Notes: generated from the letters alone by a model not told the origin. Counted from the stretch's first letter, positions 9,210 through 21,422 are shown. The stretch: 64,000 nucleotides of DNA from Aquanectria penicillioides (GCA_003415625.1 PYIU01000001.1:8062210-8126209), one strand, 5' to 3'. Made by a program: numbers and translations.

Positions 9210-12200
9210 TCAACAAAAATCCCTCCTCGATCTTTGGCCTCGTAGAATATTCTGCATATCTCGCCATATTTCTTCCTTAGGCCGGCCGTCAAACATACTC
9301 CACGGCAGGATGTAATGGTGTTCCTTTCTTTGCTGGCCCATCTCCTCCAAAAGCATCTGCATCCCCCAGGACGAGTAAAGCATCTCCCTCTCTCCCACTG
9401 ACCAAGCGGGGTTGTGTCTTGCAAATTCGAGCACGTTGGCTGCGATTCCTGCCGCAATCGCCGTGGCATACGAAGTTCCGGATATGTAGGCGACTTCTCG
9501 CCGCGACTTATCTGGTGTCGATGAAGGGTCGTTTTTGCTCTTTTTGACTTTGACTTTGACACTGGACTTAATCGATAGCCCTAAAACAGCGAGGTTCATG
9601 CCGCTTCGAACGGTTGGATTTGACGGGCTTGGATTTCCGTGTCCGTCGGTAGAGTGGATGCAAATGACTCCCCGGTGACATCCTGGGAAAGCAATTGCAT
9701 GGTTGCCTCCCCAATTTGCCGCAGCTGCGATCACTATTTTCTTCGACTCTCCATGTTGAGGATCGAGGACTCTGTCTAGGGCTCGTTTTACTTTTTCGTC
9801 TTCACCGTCTAAGCCCAGGGAGAGGGAAATCATGTCTACTTTCCACACAGCTGTCACCCATTCAATGGCCTTGACAAATTAGTTGTTAGCAATCATGCAT
9901 CCATGTTCCGTTGGGGAGTATTCATGTACATACCTCAGCAATTCGACCTGTGTCTTTCATGTTGATTTGTCTTCCGGTTGACACCTTGGCAACATACACC
10001 TCAACAGCTGGGGCAACTTTCAGAAGTAGCCGAGCCACCTGGGTCCCATGGCCGTATGTATCGTGACAATTATCAGGGTTGCTGTCGGTCCAATTTCTGC
10101 TTCCTCGAATTTGCGCTGATTTTCCATCGATAAAAGAGTCCGTCATGTCGATTCCACTGTCGATAATTGCAACCTTGATTGGACTGCTTTGCTTCGCTGG
10201 CAGATGCCGTGTGGGCAGTTTCATCAGCGGTTTAATATATTTAGACGTGACATGATCGATATGTGTAAAGTATTCCTCAGCCTTGCGGCGGTTAGATGTT
10301 TGTTCTTCATCTTGCTCGTCATACAATGACATAGTGCCGTATTCGCTCTCGAGGTTTTCGAGGGGCTCGTCTGGCTCTCCAGCATCATTTTCCATCATTA
10401 TTTCATCAACTGGCTCCTCGCTAGGAATTGGTTTGGTGACCGAAGCGCCGGGTAGCTTTTGAAAACCAGAGGAAGCGTCAAGAAGATTCATATGGGACAG
10501 TGAATTTGAAATCTTCTTGGTAGCTGGTAAGTCACTCGTGGAATCTCGTCGTTTCCGCTTCGAGGGTTGAGAGTTGACAATGAGTTCAAGCTTTTGAACG
10601 ATTTCTTCGTATATTGCCCCCCGCACTACCTTCCTTGCTGCCAAAAGGTCCGCACGGTTTTCGAAGTTTTGCAATCGTTTCCAAAGATCCAGACATCCTC
10701 TGACAACCCGTAGGTATTCGATGCTGGATTCTCTTGGGTCCAGTTTATCGATGATGTCGCAGAGATCTAACCAGTTTTGTATATTGTCTTCCTCATTGGG
10801 ATATATCTGTATGGATATTTTTATTCCTCCTAGAACTTCCAAGAGTAGTTTTGCAAAGGATAGAAGCACTGGACTTCCGTTTCTAAACATGCTGGTGAAT
10901 TCGGATGCATCGGACTCGTAACGGCTAGGCCTAAGTGATACATATAAACTTCGCTTCGGCTCATTTTCCTTTCCAGTATTGATCGAGGTGAGGCGGAAGT
11001 GTATATTATCCGACGTCCAACTGTGCGACGCAAGCTCTAACCCTTCGTCGAAAAAGTCCATTAGGCATCTTGAGAGCCCAAGTGCGATTCGAGCCTTGGT
11101 TTCGAACTGGACCTTTTTCTCTGCTGTCTGGTTAAAGTAGTCTTCGGGCCCGATCCGACTGAAGACTCCTTGCTCGAAGAGGTCGGTCAGAGATTCTCCA
11201 TCAAAATTGTCAGTCGGAAGTTGAACAGCGTGCATCCTTTCCGTAACGTCAAACACCCCCTGCGGTTTGACGAGGATTCTTAATCTTCTTCGCCTCTCCA
11301 TCGCTTGTCGAATTGCTGCACACATGCTGCCTTTTGTAACATTAGTCATGGCACTAAGTGGAATTTGATCAGCACCCGCCCGGACTCCTTTCGAATTCGA
11401 ACATCACTTACTCGAAAGAACCACATTCAGCTTCCTGCCATATCAAGGTCTCTCCAGGGCAACATGACACAAACATGTTTAAATTACACTGGGACGGACT
11501 TGTGTACAATTCATCGGACACGTGGAGCCGAATTTCATGTGTCCCATTGCTTGCACAACTCAGCTGCCGAAACTCCTTGAAAATTGTGTTTACCACAATG
11601 CTTGCGCGCTTTTCAATCTGGTCATTGATAACATCTTGACTCCAAATCTGGGTTGTCTCCCATGACATGGGCTGTAGATTCTCTAATGTCTCGGGGTCTT
11701 CTGCCAAGTCGTCTAAGAAGGCTTTCCATCTTCGGAGCTGGACGATGGCCAGAGCACCAGCGTTCCCGGGAGGCAGCGTGAAGAGAGGGCGTGGCCCAGT
11801 TGTGAGGTTAAATCGTTGTTGGGATGCTAGCGGAGAAGGAGAGGCGTCCAACGCCACCAAAAAGCGGATAAGCTCGTTCAGTTGCTTGAAGTCCTTGAGC
11901 GGCGCGGGAACGGCGTGATCATCAGGAGTCAAAGGTGCCAGAGGGATATTGTCGTTGCCACCGGTACTGATTAGTATTGCTGATTTTCTACAGAATTCCA
12001 CGTTGACCATGCTGTCTAGCGAACCAAGCAGGTCAAGCGCCATTTCATCCATCTCTTCGTACTCGTCCTCTGGGAGGCCAACTACCACAGGCTTCGCTCT
12101 GAAGACATCGCTTAGATCAATCTCAAAGATGATTGCATCGTTATTGGCCCTTTTCGGGCGGTTTCGAGGAACGCCGCGAGGCCTAAACCGCGCAAGTCTC

Positions 12201-12301
12201 CCAGAGACACAGGATCTGAGCGTTTGCAGGCCGCTCCACCCCGCAGACTCGGTCGGGAGGATCAGCGGAGCAACCTGATCAAGTTGCTCCATCGACCCCA
12301 T
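9210..12301 (-). CDS. Subtilisin-like serine protease with DUF7580-like N-terminal region (HET-Q2 type)
   Basis: Three exons, 12301-11412, 11353-9934 and 9869-9210, encode 989 residues. The introns (58 and 64 bases) have GTAAGT and GTATGT donors, and the second join restores EVAEAIEW...VDMISLSLG-like S8 text without a gap. The peptidase S8 domain fills roughly residues 680-960 with an intact catalytic set: Asp695 (AIIDSGID), His732 (YGHGTQVA), oxyanion Asn822 (AAAANWGGN) and Ser903 (ISGTSYAT). There is no signal peptide, so it should act in the cytosol. Residues about 300-560 (LLLEVLGG...W..LCDII) resemble DUF7580, a region common in fungal NLR-like and HeLo-type proteins. An acidic linker rich in Asp/Glu (about 605-650) precedes the protease. 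With the gasdermin next door this matches the HET-Q1/HET-Q2 death-effector pair. Its likely substrate is that neighbour; this is inference. Confidence 0.85.
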
Positions 12302-12608
12302 GGTCTTGAGATGCAGGTATTAAACTGTTGTGGGCATACGTAGCGCTTTGTCAAGGAGGAAAAACGAGGCTGTCCATTCAACGCCGCACACAACTCTGCC
12401 GGTCAGGTCAGCATTTGTGGTCCTGATCATTGCGCCGTCCAATAGCATCACGCTATCAGATCTGCGCTGCATCACCAGCTGAATGCATCGCTGGGGATGG
12501 CTTTCACGTGACTGAACTGTGCCTTGGCGCTGTCACGGCTTATCCAAGAAACGACTTTCGTTGTGTCAGTCACACAGCCTTTCATCCTCCATCGCGTAGG
12601 AAGCGGCC
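12302..12608. promoter_or_regulatory. Divergent promoter between protease and RhoGEF fusion genes
   Basis: 307 bases separate the start codons of two head-to-head genes. No single TATA box stands out. The short distance makes a shared bidirectional promoter plausible. Confidence 0.5.
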
Positions 12609-15600
12609 ATGGATGAGCTGTTCGATGCAATAGAGCAAGATGAACCGATCTATGAGCTTGCTGTCGAGTGCGAAACTTTGTTTCAAGAGCACATTACAGC
12701 GCTGAACAACAAGAACGATGCAAATGGCGCAGCTATCATTTCTGAGCTGAGCCACCGATTTTCTACATGGGGGACTTTCTTGGGAGTCTTTGCGGACAAG
12801 CAAGTCTGCCTTGACCGCAAGCTTCGGCATCATGTCGACATCCAAGATCAAGTGCTTCGTGCGCTGGATTTGATGCTGGGGAATTTGGCCTATGGTAAGC
12901 CCCAGCTCATATTTGCAAGCCACGCTGCTGGAGCGACATCTGACAACATGGCCAGTGTTGGAGCCAGAGGACTCTTCGGACCAGATGGATGTTGACTCTC
13001 CAGAGTCTCCAAAAGATCTAACCTTTAATATTGAAAATGTTGAGGCGGTTTCCGAGGCCATCGATCGCCTCAATCAATTTGGAATCGTCATTCGACAGTC
13101 ATCAATCACTAGCCAGGCAAGGAGAGCAAGGGAGTTCACAGAAACGTTTGACTTGAGTTCGTTTGAAGAATTTGCATACTTGCTGCTTGCAACACTGTAC
13201 TCCACAGCGAGCAAGGAACTCCTCGAGCAGCTAACTAACTCGATGACCGACACGTACAAGATGTTCCTCTACCAGAGGTCCAGAGGACCCATCGAAACGA
13301 GACCACGGACACGGGCACCACCTCACATGCCCGTTATTGGAGAGGATTCATCCGAGGACGAAAACCCCATTAAACCGGTTGAGCGCATGGATTTCGAGAT
13401 ACAGGCCATTAATCCTAGTCAACATCCGACTGCACCAACTATTCAAAGAATAGCACCTCCACAGGAACACGTGGTGGCACCGCAGTCTAAGCCAACGACA
13501 ATGGATGGCTGGGAGGCCAAACGAAGGCTTAAGAAGTTACAACAGCCCTCAACTCGAGGGAAAACGGCATCGATTCTCGTGAGTAGAGTTGAGTATCCTC
13601 GACCGGAAAAGAAGAGCAATATCTGCGACTGGTGCTTCAGTCCACTTCCAATGGACATTTTCAACGGGGACAAGTGGCGGTAAGTGGTTCTCTCACAACT
13701 TCGTAATAGCACCAAGCGCAATCTTGACATACTATAGGCAACATGTCAATGAAGATCATAGACCGTTCGTTTGCATTTCGGAAAAATGCTTGAAAGCTTC
13801 TCCTTCGCCCAGATTTGCAACATCTAGGCAGTGGTTGGAGCACATGCTGACGACTCATGGCCAAAATTGGCACCGCGAGGTGCATGCGCCCTCACAATGG
13901 ATTTGTCCGTTGTGTGTTGAATACAAGTCCACATTTTTTCATGTAGAAGGCCTAACAAGTCACCTGATGGATCAACATGCAAACAAGTTTAAAGACACCC
14001 AGATCCAGGCCATTGCAAGACAGAGCCGCACTCGGTATCCCAGGCCGCTGGAAATATGCCCAATATGCTGTCTTCCAATAATGGACGAGCAAGATCTTGG
14101 GCCGGCGAAGAAGACAACATCAGGGAAAGACACCCCCGCTGCCGTACCACACCAAATAGGTGGAATGGAGAGCGATACTAAGCGCATCAAGACTTCCACC
14201 GGCCATGCCAGCTTGACTCCTCCTGCGAATCTTGATGCCCAGAAAGCTTCAAGCAGCCAAGCCTCGGGAGATGGGACGAACCCTCCCGCAGCAACGGATC
14301 TGACGACTGAATCTATCGCAAGCCACATTGCTGAACACCTCCAAACTATTATGCTACTGACCTTGAGAATGATATCATCGGACGGCACCATCGAGGTTTC
14401 ATCGGACAAACAAAGCATGTCTGGGAGTACTGATGATCGATTATCGCGGATCGATTCCAGTCACCGAGACCTTGACCAAGATAACGACCTGGATGAGAAA
14501 TTGTCCTTTCACGACGATGATGGTAGAGAGGCAGATCCTCAGTTGCTTTCAGAAGACCACATTCCAGATGCTGACGACGCAATGAGTTGGGATAACTTGC
14601 GTTCAGGCGCCGAAAATCTTCTCGAGGATCCTTTTTTGCAAAAAGCAATGAAAAATGGGGCATTTCAATCGCATTTGGGCAATGAACCATCCGACCCAAT
14701 GGATATGAGCCCACCACCAATCCAGTACAAGAGTTTCGTCCCCTCCAAGCTGACTGCTGATGACTTCCGGAAATGCACTGAGCCCTGGGCTCTCAGCGGT
14801 CTGGAAGCCTGGATACGAGAGATGGCACAGGGCGAGTTAGACCTGAAAACACAACTCATCGAGGATGCTATTGTCCTTCTTTTTCTGGACAAGGTTCCTG
14901 TGATGCATATTGTGGATGCTGAAGCCCTGAGCAGTCAGGTTGCGAGCTTAATGCTTCGCCACAATGTCATTGTCCCTGATGAAGAATGGGTTACCTTTGG
15001 ACCGGGGCACATGTCTGGAGTATTGTGGCAGCTAACCGGGTCAGGCTGCTATGGACCGAAGTTGCATGATACCGAGACTGGCCAGCTATGCTACTCCCAC
15101 TGCTGCGGTCGCACAATAAAAAAAGTCAGTCTGGATACCCTGTTCTTAGATAGCCTCGACTTTAAGGTAGAATGGCATAACTTCTATGGCATTGTTGACC
15201 TGCAAGACAAGCCAAAGAATGAGGTTGCACGCCAACAGATTCTTCACGAAATTGTTACTAGTGAGATGCGGTATTTCTCAAGCCTCGAAACAATCCAAGA
15301 ATACCTCAGGGACCGAATTCGTACGGCCCAGCCGCCTATCATCTCACCTACGAAGAGAGACAAGTTCCTGGAGAAGGTTTTCGGAAATATCGATGAAGTG
15401 AGGAACATAAACGCTTCTCTTTTACGGCAACTCAAATACCGCCAGCAAGAGCAAGGCCCTTGGATTGTGGGGTTTAGCGACATATTCCGAGAATGGATTC
15501 GCCAAGCTAAACCGATTTATATGACATATTGCGCTGCATTTCCTGCTGCATCGTACGTGATGCGACGGGAGATCGAACGTAATATTCTTATGAGGGCGTT

Positions 15601-17688
15601 CGTTGAAAACATGCAACGTCATCCAGTCGCGAGAAGACTTGACTGGCTTAGCTTTCTCGTAATGCCCCCGCGACGGCTCCAACACTACGTTCTGCTCCTG
15701 GAAGGCGTATTGGGTAATAGTCATTCCGAGAACCTCTTAGAGAAGTCAAACCTTGAGAAGGCCATAGAGGAGATTAATGTGGTACTGTTGGAGTGCGATG
15801 AGAAAATACAGCAAGGAAAGGAACATACTCAGCTGATGAGCCTTTCATCGCAACTTGTCTTACGACCAGGCTTTCACTCTGAGTTGAATCTAGATCAACA
15901 AGGTCGAGAGCTGATTTTCCAGGGTGACTTACGGAGAATGGGCTCCAAAGGTCTCAGATGGATTGATACTCATGCTCTGCTTTTTGATCACTACTTCATC
16001 TTGGCCAAGGCTGTTGTCCCAAGCGATGGACGAGGGGAGACGAAGTATGATGTCTCAAAACTGGTTTGTTTATTTCAGCCATATATTATTTCATCCACTA
16101 ACGTCGAATAGCCAATTCCAATGGCCCTCTTATTTCTTGTGAGCGCCAACGATGACCCAGTTACAATGCAGAGAGGCGTTGCTCGGCAAGCCATCGCCAA
16201 CGATGCAGATAGCAATATATTGTATCCGTTCAAGATCAAACATCTCGGCAAGGAAGTCTATACACTTTTTGCATCCTCAGCTTTGGATCGTACTGATTGG
16301 TGCACCAGGATCATAGAGGCCAAGACCAGCCACGCGAAGACTCTTTTCGCTCAGAAGTCAGAGCCGTTTAGACTGCGTGTTCTTGCAGATCAATCTTTCT
16401 CGTATGGTATGATGGACTCGCTTCTATCTGCCCCTGAGGTTCATATCAGAGGGACGTGTATCGACAGGGCTATTCGGGAGGTTGAGGCTAAGTTCGGCCC
16501 TCTCCAGTCGAATGCTCCCGTCATCAGCAGGGCCAAAGTGAACTGTGCCGTGGCATTCAAGGCCAATTACACATCCTCCGTACTCATTGGCGCTGATTCA
16601 GGTGTCTTCATTTCTGCTGGACAACCCCGTGACTGGTTACGCGTACGTACTGGCTGAGCTTTCAATTTGTTGCCATTTCTGCTAATCTTATTCTCATTCG
16701 TTAGGTTTTGCCGAACCAAAAAGTAACTCAAATCGCGGTGCTAGAGGATTTCTCTCTGTGTATCATGATTTCTGATCGCAATTTACTGTGTTTTTCACTA
16801 GAGATTATTCTCAGTGTGCTCGAGCCCGATGCTACCTCGAGCAACGAAACTACGCATGCAGTACAGCGAATTGCAACTGATGTGCCATATTTTGCGATAG
16901 CAAGGCTGAAAGAAAGGCAGCTGTTATTTTACAAACAAAAGGGAACTATCCGCACGTCTTTCAAAATTCTGGAACCCGTATTCCAGACTTCGAACAAACC
17001 CACTCAAAAAAGAACCAGGAGGCTTTTGAGCTTTGTTGGGCTGCGGACAAACGAGGCTGTTCCGGATTTGTTCCGCGAATTTGACGAATTCACATTTTCT
17101 TCGGAGTGTTACTCTATCAACGTATTCAACACCTACATTGCTGGATGTACTTCCAAAGGAGTGGAGCTGTTTAGTCTGGATAAAAGGGTCCCTGTGATCA
17201 TCCCAACGCTCACCAGCCCGGTAGTATCAAATATTGCCACTCACCTGGAAAACCAAAGACCCCTTGGAATGTTCAGGCTCGGGGAAGGGGAGTTTGTCAT
17301 CGCCTACGAAAACTGTGCTGTCTATGTTGACCAACACGGCGACATCAGCCGATCAGTCATCATGGAGTATATAGGATCACAGCGGCAGGATGCTCGTGGG
17401 GCGATTATGTATGGAAAATACCTGATACTGTTCTATGATGATTACGTGGAGGTTCGGGATGCGGACAATGGCCGACTCCGACAGATCATTGCGGGCCAGA
17501 ACGTTCGCGTCCTTGACTACGGTGTAAATGGGCCCACCGGCGGCGGTTCACAGCGTGGAGAGACGAGAACTTTTCACATTGAAGATTCGAAGGGGACCAT
17601 CAAGATCGCCATGGACCATCCGGAGAATGGAAACCGGCAGATAATTTTCGAAATGGTTCTTGATGACATGAATTGGTATCAAGAATGA
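12609..17688 (+). CDS. Zinc-finger/acuF-like N-terminus fused to ROM2-type RhoGEF (DH-PH-CNH)
   Basis: Five exons, 12609-12894, 12956-13679, 13738-16063, 16112-16642 and 16705-17688, encode 1616 residues; all four joins keep frame. N-terminal residues 1-150 (RFSTWGTFLGVFADKQVCLDRKLR) look like the leading domain of fungal acuF-like zinc-finger signalling proteins. Three C2H2-like fingers follow: Cys319/322-His339/344, Cys349/354-His372/377 and Cys393/396-His412/417, then a CPIC pair and a HIAEHLQTIMLLTL helix (532-545), also typical of that group. From about 678 the protein becomes a Rho exchange factor like yeast Rom1/2: a DEP-like ALSGLEAWIREMA...EEWVTFGPGHMSGVL...GSGCYGPKLH region, a DH domain from about 833, PH about 1040-1190, and a CNH propeller to the end. 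Fingers and the ROM2 part lie in one uninterrupted exon, so the fusion is real. It should load GTP on a Rho GTPase at the cell cortex. Confidence 0.85.
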
Positions 17689-18293
17689 AACAGGAGGAAT
17701 TGGGAACCTTGATTTCCAGCTAATTTGAAGGAGAAAAAGAAGTCTGTTATACTCAGGAAGGACGATATCCCTTTCTAGATTTTGGAGTATTGTTCCATAA
17801 TAGGCTTGCTAACGGGCTAGCCATGGCTTTTTTGTCAAGCCTCGTCAACTGAGACATACAGACCGTGATGTGATAATGAGCTGATGATAGCGGTGGGAGT
17901 CCATGTTTCGCTAGATGATTAGCAACCAGTGTAGCGCGAACCAGAATCGCAAGAATGGAGTCTGTATGGGTGAAACATCGAAGTTTACATTTCCAAGTAG
18001 TTCTAGAAGAAAAATCCTTTCGTTTGGGGTGAGATGAATAGAGAGGCGAAAAATTGAAAAGCAATCCGGCAGCTTCGGTGATGCATCCACACGTGATCGA
18101 CAAGTGCCAAAGACGTTAATGAGGGGTTTGCCATGTTCGAAAAGAATGCAGGCGTTGCACCCCGCAAGACTCAAGTTGAGGGACTAGGAGTTAGCTGATA
18201 AGCCCAAACCCATATGCGTGCATTTTCGAGATGAGGGTGGATTTCCCATTGTCATTCTCTCTCCATTCCCGGTAAAGTCGTGACTCGGGAGCA
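17689..18293. other. Intergenic
   Basis: About 600 bases between two plus-strand genes. Short minus-strand frames at 17753-18174 have no family signature and I do not call them. Confidence 0.5.
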
Positions 18294-20291
18294 ATGGCAT
18301 CGCTTCAAACACGCGCCATCACCCGCAACCGCGAGCGACTGGCCTGCGTCGAGTGTCGCCGGCGAAAGCTGAAATGTGACCGATCGATGCCGTGTAGCAG
18401 CTGCGTGCGGCGAGGCGTGTCGGCGTCGTGCTGCTACCAACGGCACGACGGTCGCTTGGAGGATGAGCGAGAGCGCCGTGTTCAGGCCGAGGATCGTCTA
18501 GAGCATCTTGAGAAGCTCGTCTACCAGTTAGCAACACAGCAGTCTCAAGATACTCCTATGTCGTCTAGACCGAGTGTATCCGGTGCTTCATCAGCATCCG
18601 CAGGAGGGCCGACAGATCCAGTCTCGGACGACCTCATCTACAGCGGCTCAACCCACTGGTCGGCCATGCTCCAGGATATCCAAGCTCTGCGCTCAACAAT
18701 TGCGCCAATACAGCCCGAATTCGAGGCTCCAGAACAGACGACAGACACTGGAATCGGCCTCCTCTTCGGTGCTCCTCCACCTGCTGTCTTGACCTTTTCC
18801 GAGGTCCTCTCCAGCTATCTCCCGTCCCGACAGGAGATTGACCGCTTGACGGCCTCTTATTTCCGTCACAAGTCCATTGCCGCGCCATTCATTCATGCAA
18901 CACAATTCCGACGCCTATATCGGAGTTTCTGGACATCTCCAACCAGTGCGCCTCCTTTGTGGACGTCGCTTTTATTTAGCATCTGCCATATCGCCTCCAA
19001 CACGCACTGCCTAGCCGCCAGCACCCTCAACACTCCTCCACCAAGCACGCACTTCTCCCTCGCTGCTGCATACTGTCTGTCGATTGGCTGTTATTCCCGA
19101 CCGCAGCCATTTGCCCTGGAAGCCTTGCTCCTCTTCGCTCAGGCACAATGTCTCACTTCTTCAGAGCTCTCTCCAGATCTCGGGCCGCTCTTCGGCTCGC
19201 TAATCCGCCTCGCAACCCAGATGGGCTATCACCGTGACCCGGACATGCACGGACCCGGCAAGTTTTCGCCTTTTGAGGCCGAGATGCGCAGAAGAACATG
19301 GTCACTGGCCATGCAACTCGATCTGCTTATCGCATTTCATTTAGGCCTGCCAAGCAATGTACAGTTTCCGACGTGGGACACAAAGCCACCGCTGGCCGTC
19401 ATGAGTGTGGACTTGCAAGAGGACATGACTGAGCTGCCAATGGAGAGACAGGACGTAACAGATATTTTATTTTACGTGGTGAAGCACCGTTTTATGGAGG
19501 TGTTTGAGAAAATTCTCAGACACGTGCTGTCAACCGGATCGCGAACCTTGGCCAGCAATGGAGAAGCGCAACTCGAGGATAGGGGGCTTGGTGTGCTAGA
19601 TGAAGAGATTCGTAGCGTGTATGCCACCATCCCTGAAGATCTCCGACCCCAGGAAATGGCCGACTCCGTGGTTGATTCGCCGTCGACAATAGTCACTAGA
19701 CTCTGCGTATCAAATTTGTACAACAAGTGTTTCTGCGTCTTGCATAGACCTTACGTAGCGCTGGGGAGGAAGTCGAGTATCTCAGTTTGCCGGTCAGCTG
19801 CGAGATCTATCGTGCGCGACATGGTCGATGCATACAGCGAATTCAAACCAGGAGGGCAAATGGAGTCTGAGTCATGGTTCATGAGCAGCCTCACCTGGCA
19901 CGATTTCCTTATTGGCGCCACAGCCCTGTGTCTGGCTCTTTGCAAGTTGAGGGATGCCAAAGGCGAGGCTTCCGAGGACGACGTTCAGTTGCTTCGGCTG
20001 GCTAGGGAAATCTTCTCCGAGCAAGCTCCGAGAAGAATAAAGGATACCAGAAGCGTCATCGCCGTCGTCGATGCCACAGTTTTATACGTCGGACACGGAC
20101 AATCGTCGACCCAGGGCTCAAGTACTTCGGGCACTGACGTGATCATCGCTGCTGAGGATGCAGAACTGTTCCTGAATATGCCTCGAATAGAGGAACATTG
20201 GCCGTTTGGAGACTTCTCTGTTGTGACTAGTCCATTGGAAGACCCCACGATGGAATATTTAGAGCAGTTACTCAATCTTAAACCTCAATGA
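18294..20291 (+). CDS. Zn2Cys6 transcription factor
   Basis: A single exon encodes 665 residues. The DNA-binding cluster has the full six cysteines: Cys18, Cys21, Cys28, Cys34, Cys37 and Cys46 (ACVECRRRKLKCDRSMPC...), followed by a charged coiled coil at about 54-83 for dimerisation. The middle region (residues about 230-480) has the fungal_trans signature, including GSLIRLATQMGYHRDP and RRRTWSLAMQLDL. The C-terminal part carries HRPYVALGRKSS, also usual for the family. The protein acts in the nucleus, typically on CGG half-sites. It lies 1.1 kb upstream of an SDR gene whose promoter has three CGGCCG palindromes, so that gene is a candidate target. Confidence 0.93.
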   Translation: MASLQTRAITRNRERLACVECRRRKLKCDRSMPCSSCVRRGVSASCCYQRHDGRLEDERERRVQAEDRLEHLEKLVYQLATQQSQDTPMSSRPSVSGASSASAGGPTDPVSDDLIYSGSTHWSAMLQDIQALRSTIAPIQPEFEAPEQTTDTGIGLLFGAPPPAVLTFSEVLSSYLPSRQEIDRLTASYFRHKSIAAPFIHATQFRRLYRSFWTSPTSAPPLWTSLLFSICHIASNTHCLAASTLNTPPPSTHFSLAAAYCLSIGCYSRPQPFALEALLLFAQAQCLTSSELSPDLGPLFGSLIRLATQMGYHRDPDMHGPGKFSPFEAEMRRRTWSLAMQLDLLIAFHLGLPSNVQFPTWDTKPPLAVMSVDLQEDMTELPMERQDVTDILFYVVKHRFMEVFEKILRHVLSTGSRTLASNGEAQLEDRGLGVLDEEIRSVYATIPEDLRPQEMADSVVDSPSTIVTRLCVSNLYNKCFCVLHRPYVALGRKSSISVCRSAARSIVRDMVDAYSEFKPGGQMESESWFMSSLTWHDFLIGATALCLALCKLRDAKGEASEDDVQLLRLAREIFSEQAPRRIKDTRSVIAVVDATVLYVGHGQSSTQGSSTSGTDVIIAAEDAELFLNMPRIEEHWPFGDFSVVTSPLEDPTMEYLEQLLNLKPQ

Positions 20292-21422
20292 TGTTATAGT
20301 GATGGAGCAGCATTGTTCGCTGACAGGTTCAGCGACGGACACAGCGAACCAACTTTCCAGAGCCTTGGTTCGGCCCATTTGACATTTTTGGAGAGAAGGT
20401 GATGTTGATTCAGTGCGTACAGTTCGAGAATGCAAGATTGAGGGGTCATGGCTACTTACACATGCCCCGACCCTGGTTACCAAGAACGCATATTGTGGGG
20501 AAGGGCGGAAGCATAAGTGGCCAGCAGATGCGAAAGCCGCATTCCACATCTAATGAGATTTGGTTCCGTCTCGTCAGCAACTTCCGCATGTTCAGGACTT
20601 GGCGTCCGCTTATCGGATTTTGTCTAGGCACCGGCATTCATTGAGAGTGAAGCCATATATATTTATTCCCTCTTGAATCAACAGTAAACCGGGCATTCGC
20701 GAGTGTTTCTCATGCAATGTTGGGTTATATCCTGCATCTTTCGTGAATACATACTCACGTTAACATGATGCGTGTCTGCCTAGCGTAGATGGGATCAGGT
20801 CGCCGGGTTTTGGTGGGATGCAAGCAACTATGCGGCTCTCGAACCCATTTGACTGAAATCTTAGCTTTGTCAAGGACTTCCTAGCGAGGCTGAAATGGCA
20901 CGAATGACGGGACTGGCGGGTGATCGATTGATCAACCACCTGGCATCTCCAACCGTCACTAGTCACTTCAACCGCCCACTCTTTCTTTGCACATTCTAAG
21001 CCATGTATGTCAATCCCAGGCAGTAATGCACCAAACACGGCAGCTAGCGAATCAGCCTCCTTCGATTCACGAGCGGACTCTGCCCACACTATTCAACATC
21101 ATCATGATCAGGTTCCCACCTTCTCGGCCGAGAAGCTAACCGCATTTGTCCTTTTGGGGAAGCCAACTTGGTGCGGAGATACCGGCCGACAAGTCAATGA
21201 CACCACAACTGTATGATGCGGAGATATCGGCCGAGACATGCAATTCAACCTGCCATCACTCCCATTCACAAGTATATCTTGTCCCAAGCTCTGACGTTGT
21301 TTATTCCTTTGACTTTACAATTGCATCAATTTCTTCGCCACATCTACACCCAATTGCCCAGCGTAGCCAGGTCCAAGCCAAAACAACTGTTCTCATAAAA
21401 CTAGGTATTCTCCATCTTCACA
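20292..21422. other. Intergenic upstream of SDR gene
   Basis: About 1.1 kb without a supported gene. The 3' part holds the CGGCCG palindromes reported separately. A minus-strand frame at 20760-21089 has no recognisable features. Confidence 0.5.
21123..21234. promoter_or_regulatory. Three CGGCCG palindromes in the SDR promoter
   Basis: CGGCCG occurs at 21125-21130, 21183-21188 and 21228-21233, within CTCGGCCGAG, ACCGGCCGAC and ATCGGCCGAG. The second and third lie in an imperfect 18-base direct repeat starting TGCGGAGATA (21172-21189, 21217-21234). Paired inverted CGG/CCG triplets are the usual target of Zn2Cys6 dimers. They sit 190-300 bases before the start codon at 21423. Function is inferred. 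Confidence 0.4.
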
